This document shows, in pieces, positions 25,301-37,300 of a stretch of 64,000 nt of DNA. Every line of letters begins with the position of its first letter. The first letter of the stretch is position 1. A program made the position numbers and the translations under genes. The notes beneath the pieces are model-generated. The model saw only the letters and a list, made by a program, of their open reading frames with translations. It searched no databases and was not told where the DNA came from. The DNA comes from Rugalucina vietnamica (Eukaryota > Mollusca > Bivalvia > Lucinida > Lucinidae), in NCBI GenBank assembly GCA_964017185.1, contig OZ024869.1, positions 8,578,501-8,642,500 of the forward strand, given 5' to 3'.

Positions 25301-28300
25301 ACACAGGTATAAGTGCCATTTGCATAATATTTTTTTTGGGGGGGAGGGGGGGGTGTTATAGACTTTGGGTATATGTTAACCACAAGAATATACATTATTA
25401 TTTGATCGAATGGACAGCATTGCCAACAGAGCCAGGCTCTCTTTGATTGTTTGTTAAACGGCATTAAAAGTTGATTAAAGGCCACCTGTAAGTCAGAATA
25501 TTCACTGACTTGTAAACTTGTGACAAATATCTGGGACAAACAAATGCACATGGCTAACTGTGAATGCATTAACATAAAATTAATGACATGAAATTAATGC
25601 ATGTATATCTTTCTTTGCCTTGGATTTCAGTTAGAGGCAGAGCAATTGAACAGATTGTGTAAGCTCAATGGCCCTCATAACAGGGCAAAATGGATAAAAT
25701 TGCAAACTCAAAAAAATGTGCTCAGCAGTTCAGCTTAGTGGTTGAAATTATTGAAAACAAGCAAGTTTTAAAGAATATGCTGTTTAAACCAGTGTCTTAT
25801 TATTTTTGTTGCTGTTTATTTGCAGACTGGAGATGGCAGAACTAGCTGGTCAAAGGGAGATGAGCAAGTCATTTTTACCCCAGCCCCTGATTGCTGCCCC
25901 TGATGGGGGAGGGGATGGTGACAACATTCATCATCTGGAACTGATTAACCTAGATCTACAGGTAAGAAATTAGCAATTTGTATAACTTGAAACAGCTTTT
26001 AAAAAGAGATAATCATTGTTAACTTACACTGACGTTAATTACCTTAATGGCTCCTTTGGCTGTGACATAGGTTGTAACAAAGAACAGTAGGAACCAGTTT
26101 GCTATGAGTGTAAAAAGAGGTTGCTTTAGTCAGTTCTGTACACAAATACATGCTAATGTGCAGTCATGGGTACTCTTTTAAAGTGCCTTGCCACCTATAT
26201 GAACATGTAGTAAAAGTAAAAGCACTGATGGCGGGAATCTGCAAAGAGGGGAGGAACTCAAAATTAGGATATTTGGGGTAAAGGAACAAATAATGGTGAA
26301 TTATTTGTGTACTATGCCTTTGTCTGAGACTGAACCCCCCCGTCCACTATGATAATGGCGGTGGTGGGGTGGAGGACGGATAACTGTAACATTAAGTGCT
26401 CTTTCAAAACTGAAATTGAATCTGCATGTCAAAGATATATAAGTAGACCATAAATGCTAGGCTAGAAGTCATTTAGTCCCCTTCCCATAAACTGCAATTA
26501 ATGTTAAAACATTAATTTATATTTTATGGGAAAGAATAATAATCGAAGAGTGACTGAAATATGTACAAAGTTTATTATGAATTACAAGGTTCTAAATACT
26601 TAATGCTAAACTACATACAGAAAAACTACTTTGGCTATAAGGGGCCAGTCCCATGACTGGTCCTCCCAGAGTGCAGGTTCACGCCATAAGCACTGATGGC
26701 GGGAATCTGCAAAGAGGGGAGGAACTCAAAATTAGGATATTTGGCGTAAAGGAACAAATAATGGTGAATTATTTGTGTACTATGGCCAAATCGAATGACT
26801 CAAGTCAGGAGATAGCCCCAAATAGCCAATGAATAACACCACCATTATCACAATGAAAGAAGTGTAATTAGAACTCACAAAAAGTAAACCTGTACAGAAG
26901 TCTGAATACATAAAAAAGAAGGCTTCATGTTAGAATTCTTACAAGCAAAAGTAGACCCCTGTAGTTAGCCTACACACACAGAGACTCAGGTAAGCAGTCT
27001 ACACACAAAAATAGACCCATGTAAGAAGTCTTTACAAACAAATGATAGACCCATGTAAGCAATCTACCATTAAATAGACCCATGTAAGAAGTCTTTACAA
27101 ACAAATGGTAGACCCATGTAAGCAATCTACCATAAAATAGACCCATGTAAGAAGTCTTTACAAGTGAATGGTAGACCCATGTAAGCAATCTACCATAAAA
27201 TAGACCCATGTAAGAAGTCTTTACAAGCGAATGGTAGACCCATGTAAGCAATCTACCATGAAATAGACCCATGTAAGAAGTCTTTACAAACGAATGGTAG
27301 ACCCATGTAAGCAATCTACCATTAAATAGACCCATGTAAGAAGTCTTTCCAAACGAATGGTAGACCCATGTAAGCAATCTACCATAAAATAGACCCATGT
27401 AAGAAGTCTTTACAAGTGAATGGTAGACCCATGTAAGCAATCTACCATTAAAAAGACCCATGTAAGAAGTCTTTACAAACAAATGGTAGACCCATGTAAG
27501 CAATCTACCATAAAATAGACCCATGTAAGAAGTCTTTACAAGCGAATGGTAGACCCATGTAAGCAATCTACCATAAAATAGACCCATGTAAGAAGTCTTT
27601 ACAAGCGAATGGTAGACCCATGTAAGCAATCTACCATGATATAGACCCATGTAAGAAGTCTTTACAAACAAATGGTAGACCCATGTAAGCAATCTACCAT
27701 AAAATAGACCCATGTAAGAAGTCTTTACAAGTGAATGGTAGACCCATGTAAGCAATCTACCATGAAATAGACCCATGTAAGAAGTCTTTACAAGCGAATG
27801 GTAGACCCATGTAAGCAATCTACCATAAAATAGACCCATGTAAGAAGTCTTTACAAACAAATGGTATACAAGTAAATGGTAGACCCATGTAAGCAATCTA
27901 CCATTAAAAAGACCCATGTAAGAAAGCTTTGCAAACAAATGGTAGACTCATGTAAGAAGTCTATACAAACAAATGGTAGACCCATGTAAGCAGGAACAAC
28001 TAGGATGACACATGTAAGCAGGCAACAGACAATTTATAATAGTAGACCCTAGCCTTGTTAGAAGTTTTGTTAGCAAAACAGTAGATCATATAATAGCAAA
28101 TAATACTTATAATAATAATAATAATGGATAGATTCTAGATTGTTTACATAAGTATAAGACACTATAGCAAATCATTGAAGACACTATAGCAAATCATTGC
28201 CATTATACTTCTAGTGTACTGTTTAATAAAACTCACACCTCCATAACAAAGTTGAATAGTTGACCTCCAGTTAAGTAAATTGGGAAATAAATCAAGTTAA

Positions 28301-31300
28301 AGAGTAAGAGAAAATGTAAAATTTATGTAGGTCAATTTGTAACAGCCTCGAAAATCACACATGTCAAAAGTAACCTTTACAAAATTGTTTCATACAAATT
28401 AGCAAACAAAAGCTGTCAACATGATTAGGTGGAGAGAAAAGTAAATATCATGCTGGTGAAAGCCTATCCTGGAGGATTGGTGTGAAATGTTGTAATGTAC
28501 TGCCAACAATCAAAGGTGCTAAAATACCAAATTTACTCGGTGAAAAATATGTATGCAAAACTTGTTTATGCAAAACTTGTTTGGATTTAAAAAAAAAAAA
28601 AAAAAGAGTAAAACATATGTACAATCTAAAGAAGTCTATACATCGTAGAAACATTATGCATAGAGTACACATGCTCTAAAGCTATACATCGTAGAACCAT
28701 TATTGCTCTAAAGCCTACGCAAGTCTGAATGGAAATCTGAACAAAGAGCATAGGCTTTTTTTTTTTTTTTTTTTTTTTTTTTGTGATTATTATATCATAA
28801 AGTGAGACAAGCCCATTAAACAGTAAGCAAAGCGTTGACAATTTGTCCTGGGCAGTAAATCAAAACCTAAGAGCACTGTGCACACATAGAGCAAATATGG
28901 CAATAACTACAGTGATACATGTACCATAAGCATGTCAAAAATGCCAGAACTGCATCCCAAATGTTTCAGTATCAGTATTGGCCTATGCATGATACAACTC
29001 CTGTGTGCAGAAAAACAGACAAAAATGAAATCTACAAAGGCAAAAAACAAATGTGTGACATGTAAATGCTTAACATACTATAAGAAAGCTGTGATAGTAT
29101 TGTAAAAATTCTACTTTACAGCTATTAACCTTGTCAATAAAGTGCTATTAAGAATTACTACTAACCACATCAATACCTATCTGCTTGGCATTAGAGCATT
29201 TATGGTAAACAAGCTCTCAGCTGTTATAACCAACCAGGAAGTGTATTCACAATGTCAGTGAATTACCGTAGACATGGCAATTTGAGTATCTCTAATCACA
29301 GATTTAGGAGTTTCAATATATCTTTGATAACAATTTGATGACCATCTGCCTAACTTCTGTATGACATGATCTTCAATACGGTGAAGGGCACAAGCAGTAG
29401 CAGAACCTCGCCGTATCGAATGCCATGCGAACTTAGAGCTATCTAAACCAATACAACTCACTAAAAGTTTTAGGTGGTTAACATAAATTGACCTTGATAA
29501 AGGTTTACCTTGAGCAGTCACAAAAAATGGATCAGAATGACTGATAAGACTTGGAAAACAGCTGTTTCTTAAACATAGGTATTTGACAACTGCTGTATAT
29601 GCACACAAACTAGAACCTGTTCTAAATATCATCAAAGTTATACCCTTACGAAAAGGATCTGTCTTAGACTGCTTCAAATGTAGTGTTAAATAGTCATCAA
29701 ATAATCTGATGTCATCAAAAGTCATATTCACATCAGGTTGAAAGTTTTTGGAGACAGTAAATTCACCACAACGTAAAAACCCAAAGTATGCTGAGAGAAG
29801 TACAGCTTTCATTAAAGAATTTGTGTAATTGTCAAAATACCCACTATCTAAACACTGGCATAGCTTAGAAAGTATATCTGCTGTAATAGGCATCTTTGGA
29901 CTTGAATGAGAGCCCTGGATTCTTTTAATACCCAAAAGGGAAGCATGCAGACGCTGCAGCAACATATTGTCAAAAGGTGATGCTATCCCAGAAATCATAT
30001 AACCATATCTTATGCCACTTAAATACAGTTTAATGGTACTAAACTTCAATTTAAGCTGCTGAAAGCAGTAAGCCACAAATTCTACTAAATTGTTCTCACA
30101 TACAGCTGGTAACTTGGAACAATCAAAAGCTAATCCTTGTAGCAGTAGAAACTGTATAAATGTTCGTAGTCCTGTTTCATAAGCTTTTCTAGTAGACTGG
30201 CTCACAGAGTTGGTAAGAATATTGGTCACTGTACTCTGTAGTTCCACAGCAGCTTGTCGGGGCTGGGGCATGGGGTGGGTTGTTGGTCCGCATCTGGCCG
30301 GAGTGCCCTGAATTTCTCCACCTGAAGACGCGAAAGTAGATCCGCACATAAATTTTTATGGCTTTCAATGTACGAAGAAGTAAAATGAAAGTTATTAATG
30401 AGTGCCAACCATGTCAGTGTCCTCATTAACTTCATAATATGAGGACAGCGTGATCTACCTTTACGCAAAATTGCATTTACTGATTGATTATCACACACAA
30501 ACATTATTTTCTTTTTCCGCCAATCTCTCCCGAAAATGTAAGCTGCCACAACAATTGGATATAGTTCCATAAATGCCATCGATGCTAAATTATCAGGAAT
30601 AGAAGGCATTTGTTCAGGCCATTTCTCGCTGATCCAATGAGTTTTGTATACTACTGAGAACCCAGCTGTTGAGGCAGCATCAGTATGTAACTGTATATCA
30701 TATGAGGAAGTAAATTCACTCTCATAGAATAAAGATATTCCATTCCAATTGGAAAGGAACTCCAACCACATATGAAGGTCCTGTCTACACTCAGAATTCA
30801 GATGAACGTAATAATGCAGTTCTGAGACAGAAGATGATAGCGCCAGAAGATAGGAGACAAAGGCTCTGCCAGCTAAAATGACTCGAGAGGCAAAGTTCAT
30901 GTGTCCTAGCAACTGAAGCAATTCTCTCTTAGTACAGGACCTTTTGGATAGAAGTTCCTTAATGAAGCTCTTGATCCTTTCAACTTTATCTAAAGGCAAT
31001 CTGCACTGCATTTTATCCGAATCGAGGATAACACCTAAATATTCCAGACAAGTACAAGGACCTGCCAACTTGTTCTCACTCAAGGGAATCTTTAAAATGT
31101 TGAAAATGAACATCATTTTTGAAAAGGTATTTGCACCATTAGAATTTGGCAAGTCAATTGTCAGAAAATCATCCAATAGATGTAAAATACAACGGATGTT
31201 ATAGTTGTTTGAAGCGATCCAACATACAGCTTGAGCTAAATTATCAAATATCCTTGGGGATGAACGACACCCAAAAGCAAGCCTCGTCAGAACATAATAC

Positions 31301-34300
31301 ATCCCATTCCAGCGCACGGTAAATAAATGCCATTGGGACTTTTTCACAGGACAGTGCTTGAATGCGTCTTTTATATCAAACTTACAGAGTATTGCCCCTT
31401 GTCCGAATTCACAAATTTTATTAATGGCATCATCAATTCTTACATAGCTCAGAGTACACTGGTCCTTGTCTATGAGATTGTTAATACTGGAATGACTCTT
31501 TGAATTGTGTGGCGATGATAAGTCTATTATTAATCGCTTTTTTCCTGAATATTTCCCAATAGCTATCCCAATGGGGCTGACTCTATAATTTTCAAACGGT
31601 GCCTCTTGAAATGGCCCATAAGCAAAACCTTTATCACACTCGGCATCTAAAAGTTTAACGGCAAAACTTCTCCAACAGGGCTATCGGTATCATAAACTTC
31701 GAAAAACATTTTCTAAATTTTATCGTAGACACTATGAATTGATTTCCAAATATAATGTTGGGTTAAAGACGCTTTTAAGTGAGGGCCTTTCGGAACCTGA
31801 ATTTTATGGTGACTTGGTTTACAAATTTAAGAAACTAAAAGGAATTAATGATTTTTCTTTTCAGTTCAGAAAAATCATAACACGTTACAAACGTATAGGT
31901 TATAACTTGAATGTTATGCGACAGTCTGCATGCTTAGTTTTTAACCCAATCATGGTTGATAACTATGCTGCCTTCTTTAATTGCACGCCGGTGGGTCGGG
32001 CGTCAGACTCTATGATGGCCCCGACATAAAGCTATTCATTTTAGTTGGTTGGGGCCGGAGCTTCTTGTCTGTTGCTTGGCCCACCGGGGTCCAACTGGTG
32101 TTTTTCTTTTGCTCCGGAGTTAGTAGGTTATTCGGCGCCCAGGGATCTCCATCGTCGGGCAGCTTACTCAGTCTGTGAGTCCTGGTTTTTGATTCATCGG
32201 GATGTTTATCATGATTTATTTGTTTGTTCTTGATGATTCATTGACTAGTTAGAGATTCACCACGCGGACCGAATAACTAACTAAATGTTATGAACCACTG
32301 CAGAAGCTGAGGGTGAGGTTATGGCCATGTAAAACCGGTTTAAGCCCGCCAGTAACTTTGTGTTACTGATCGTTCCAAGTCGATACTTCTGTGGTGGTTC
32401 TTTTTGTTTTATGTCTTGGTGTTTAAAATTTTTTTGTGCTGTTGGCGCCTTATGTATGTTTTCATATTTTTAGTTAAGTTAAGGTAACTGAGTGGCCACC
32501 TATTGGGAAAATAGCTGCCCATTCGGCTTACGATTGTTTCATGGTATAAGTACCTGATTGTTAGTTTGGTTTTTTCCCACCTCGGTTTTTGGAGTGGGAA
32601 TCTTTTCCTGATTGCGCCTTTTCCTGATCTTTGCCTACTTGTACCTTTGTACAATGTCTGCATTGTCACGTGCACTTAACAAATTGTTACATTCTTTGGT
32701 TTTTAAGTTTGTTTCTGAGACCAAAGTATCAAATCCGTGTTCTAACCCATAGCACAAGTAATCCACATATTCACTATCAGGATGAAAGCGTAACTCACAG
32801 CGAAGTCTACGAAAATTAATTTGAGTTGATGGGAATTTATCCTCTAGTCAATTGGTTTTGTTTGGTACATGTAGCTTTCTCTGATGCTTTGACTGAGACT
32901 GACCCATGACAAGACCGATCTGTGTCTGTGGACAGTGTTTTTTACCATGAGAAACAGAGTTGCACTGACTACAAGCATGGAGATAAGTACATTTGTCTTT
33001 CTTACAGCCCATAGAATTGAAAAAGGAACATATAACAGGTTTCCTTTGTACATCATTAGAATTGTCAGGAGCTGTTTGGTTCTGGTACTTGTGTGTAGCA
33101 AACTGGGAACGATTATTGGGACAGAATGGTGTGGAATGGGATACCTCCTTGCAGATACTACATGTTTTACATGGTGTGCCCCCAATTATCATTTGTAGCA
33201 GGTCTTTATCTTTCTCAGCCCAATTTACCTTTTTTCCTTGCTCTAGGGCCACGGCACATTTTTGTGAGAAGATTTTATGATACTCATAGAATTTCTGTCC
33301 GTAAACACGAGAAATTTCTATTATGTTGGATTCATACTGGTCCAGTTCTGGCTTCCTCCAAGGGTGAATGGCGCAGTGTATACGTTTATATTTCTCAAAG
33401 GCAGCAATGAACTCCTCAATGTTTAGAGACCTATTTAGTCTAGCATCCCGGTAACGATCTTTTCCTTTAGGTTGCTCAAACTCTGGAATTAACAGTAGCA
33501 CCATATTGACGTATTTGCCATTAACTATTTTCTCTCTTAGTGAATCTGATACATAGTCATTGTCATTGATTTGCTCAGGGTGCAATCCATAAGTACAGGT
33601 AGGGCTATCAACAGAAATATGTGTGTCATTACCTGTTGATCTGTCCATGGAGAACTTGTCCAAGGTTTTTCGGCTTAGCTCTTCCTTAGAATCTTTATCC
33701 ATCACCTTTTGCATCAGATTAGTCATTGTATTCATTATATTCACCATGGCACTTGTTTGGAACGAGTCTTGTGGTTGTGACACTGGTGTCATAATTGAGT
33801 TGCTCTGCCTTTGTTCCTTTGATGGTGATGAGATTACCACATTAGAAGAGTTCCCTAGTTCATTGCTGGCAACCGTTACATTCTGGGATTTAGTCATACT
33901 ACCGTCTCCCTGTGCAGTGTTTGTAGGATTACTCCTGCTACTGAGGTTAGCTAAATACAAACTTTTTAAGTCTGCTTTTGAAAAGTTTGCTGGCACTACA
34001 ATGTTCCATTCAGCCAGTTTCGCCCTGAATTGTTCGGAATACCAATTGTTCAAATTCCCCATATCATAGGGAGCAGAAATGGTTCTAGTTGTCCTCTTAT
34101 TCCTAGTAGGAGGCATCTTGGAATTGTTTGGAACTAAACAAAAACTTGCACTTCTTGAATATACCAAGATAATAAACTGTTTACTCTGTTTGTTAGCAAA
34201 GTTTAACACAATTTATACATTAACATTTAAATTTATCCAGTTTAATAATCATTATTATTAAGTTTTCTTATTCAATGTAAGTTCAATTAAACCAAAATGC

Positions 34301-37300
34301 ATTTAACTATTAACTATTAAATGCAAGCACAGTAATAACTGTAACATTAAGTGCTCTTTCAAAACTGAAATTGAATCTGCATGTCAAAGATATATAAGTA
34401 GACCATAAATGCTAGGCTAGAAGTCATTTAGTCCCCTTCCCATAAACTGCAATTAATGTTAAAACATTAATTTATATAAATTAGACCATAATTGCCCAAG
34501 AATAACTTTTCTTTTCTTCTCTCTAATTCATTTCCAGGCCCAGGTGAACCATTTACAAGGGGAATTAGCCAGAACCAAGATTAGAGAGAAAGAACTGCTT
34601 GGAAAGGTAAATGAAATGCTTAAATTTTTTGCTTATAGACCAACCAGTCTGTAATATGTGCCTCTATCCAGAATATGTGAAATAGAACCTACTCTTCTTA
34701 ATTGTCTTGTCAGTCTGGAATACTGAATAAGTATCATATTTTAAAATAGAGCTTAAGATAAGATAAGATAAGATTTATTCAGGCAATAAGATCATATGTA
34801 CAATTATGTTTTGAATATATATATATATGTGTAAATACTCCTTTACTATCATGAAGAGCACACTTGCATGATTAATAACAATTTTGGTTAAATCAAATAG
34901 TGGAATGAGATGCCAGCACCTATTTCCACTTAACCTTGAATGTTTAGTACAGTGTTTGTTATCCCTGCTTTCTTATGTTTTACCAGCTGGAAGACCACAG
35001 ACCCCACTCTAACAGTTTTGGGTCCCCACCTAGCCCTGGATATTTCACAGATGGTACACCTTCTGGACCTTTACTCACAGAGCCAACACAGCTAGAGGTT
35101 GGTGCTCAATAATTCACACACAGAAATATTTTCTCATTTTGTTTAACGAAAAGTCAAGGGAATTTTGTTAGAGACAAGTAAAAATGTCAGTTCATTAATC
35201 TGTAGGAAATTAATGCATGATAGATGATGTACAAAACTTAATTGAATTGCAAAACGACCAGTTGTCAGGTCATGGTAAAAGAATGTACACTAAGTACTGG
35301 TAAGAAACCTAAAGAAATTTTTCTGGAGAATAGTGCTGATTTCAAGGGGGTTCAGGGACTTCAAGTAACAAATTATTTCAAATGGGGAAATTTATGAAAA
35401 ACCAAGTTAATTGTAGATTAAATGTAGAAATTGAACTCTTTGGTGGGTTTTAACTACCCTTCCAGAAATTGTGGACCCACCCCTGGCTGAAGGATAACTG
35501 ACTGACCCAAAGTTATGTCATTTGTTTACCATGAACATCATGTATTTCACCTTATGTTTACAATGACTTTCGCCATAATTGCTGGATTTGTTTTGCAGTA
35601 CTTGAGGAATATTCTGTACATGTACATGATGGGCCGAGAAACTAAGGTAAAATTATGCTTTCCATTCATCCTTCTTAATTTTGAAATGGTCAGTACAAAA
35701 TGAGCTACAACGTGAGAAAACATGACTTCGGAGTCTCAGACCAGGTCCAATATAAACTGGCCTATAAGATCAGAGAAATCAGCTAGAAGTTTGAAAATTC
35801 AAAGTTAAAAAGAAGAGAGGTTGTCCTATATGTGTAGCGAAAACAAAGATGCTGATCAGTTGTACATTCACTGCATAGCTTATCTGCGCCTTTGTTTTTG
35901 ACATTCAAAAATCTGATTTTTTTCTTGACACAGCTCAAATGCAGCTGGGATCATAAGAAAACTATTACAAGTATGTGAGTAATTTGCACTGCTGGTTAGC
36001 ACCTTTGTTTACAAAGGAGTGATGTGGCATTTTGGTAGAGTACATGTTAATTAGCAAAAGGTCATGAAGTGTCCTTGAGCACGACATTTTTAGTCTTTCA
36101 TGTATACAAATGTTGTACCGGTTAATACTCAGGATGCAGTGTCTTTGTGCTGTAGTCTATAAAAAAGATTTTGTGTAGACTGTTTTACTTAACTTGTATA
36201 AGCTGGCATCCTATTGATGGGATATAGGCAAACAGCATATCCACAGATGTAACGCTGCAGAACGCAGCGTCACATCTGGGGCTATTCTGTTTGCCTTGAA
36301 AAATTTTATGAAAAATTTGGAATAAAAATTCAGATTCTCTCCCAGTGTCCCTAAAATGGAAAGTGGACTCATCCAAATGATAAGGATGGAAAAGTCCCTC
36401 CGTCTTAAGTGGGTTAATAAAATTTAACTTTAATCTTTTTCCTTCAGACTTTGACACGTGTTATAGGCACAGTAGTTCAGTTCTCTGAGGACCAGATGAA
36501 ACAACTCATAGCCAGGGAGGAGAAATCCTCGGTAAATACACATCTTGATCATAAAGAAACATTATCTTGTGTGACAGAAGCCAGCAATTGTCATTTCGAA
36601 AACTTGTCCATTTAATATACTTTTTTTTTTTTTTCATTTAAAAAAAAAATTAAAATTTCATTGGAAAAAAGTTTGATGTTTTTAATTTTTTGGTACAAAA
36701 CATTGATTGTGGGTACACATGACGTTAGAACTGCCTTTAGGAGGCGGTTCTAACAAGTAACAATCTATGTTTTGGATCAAAAATAAGAAAAATTGGTATA
36801 TCTGTGTAAACCCCAGTTTAACTTTATGAAAGTTGGATGAAGGGGGTACGCATGACATGGACGTGTTTTCCTGATTGAAAGGGCAATTGGGACAGCTCAG
36901 TAAACTGTTGTAGAGTGTGAGACTGGTTGTTTCCAGACTTAATTTGCAGTGTTATGCGTTTAAGCAAGACACATTATCTCCTGGTAGATGACTGAAAAAT
37001 TGTTGACTGGGAATTTTAGAAATAAACTTTTGCCAAAAAATGATTTGATATGTAGATGATTGTTCTTTCTGAAAAAAATGAGCAGTGAAAATATATTTAT
37101 TTTATTTGATTGTTTTGCATTACCTGCATATTTCCAGCAATGAGTGCTCTACACACAGGTTTGACATTTTGTTTTCACCTTTGGTAGTTAGTTTTGGGAT
37201 TTTGCCTGGTTATTTAATTTCTTATCTTTGGAAGTACTAAATTCCTGGGACATTTGAAATACTACTACACCAATGAAAATTTCAACAGGTTGGACATACT

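Larger units (their letters stand above)
26220..34477 (-). mobile_element. Ngaro-type tyrosine-recombinase retrotransposon (DIRS order) with nested Penelope-like piece
   Basis: Minus-strand element sitting in a golgin intron. In element order: A1 repeat (34335-34477), gag-like frame, RT/RNase H frame, tyrosine recombinase frame, then B1 (26688-26784), A2 (26380-26522) and B2 (26220-26316). A1 and A2 are identical over 143 bp; B1 and B2 differ at one site in 97 bp. This A1-ORFs-B1-A2-B2 layout of split direct repeats is diagnostic of Ngaro/PAT elements. No methyltransferase domain was seen, which favours Ngaro. It is broken once by a nested Penelope-like insertion (about 31651-32655) and otherwise looks whole. 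Identical repeats suggest a young insertion. A 63-bp minisatellite lies between the recombinase gene and B1. Confidence 0.88.

Noticed and set aside
26970-27938. 322-codon minus-strand frame with 21-residue repeats, looking like a repeat protein gene
   Set aside because: It is exactly coextensive with a 63-bp minisatellite inside a retrotransposon; the frame is open because the period is a multiple of three. No start context or domain.
26995-27990. Regularly alternating repeats that look like a CRISPR array
   Set aside because: Both halves of the unit are repeats; there are no unique spacers, and the DNA is eukaryotic.
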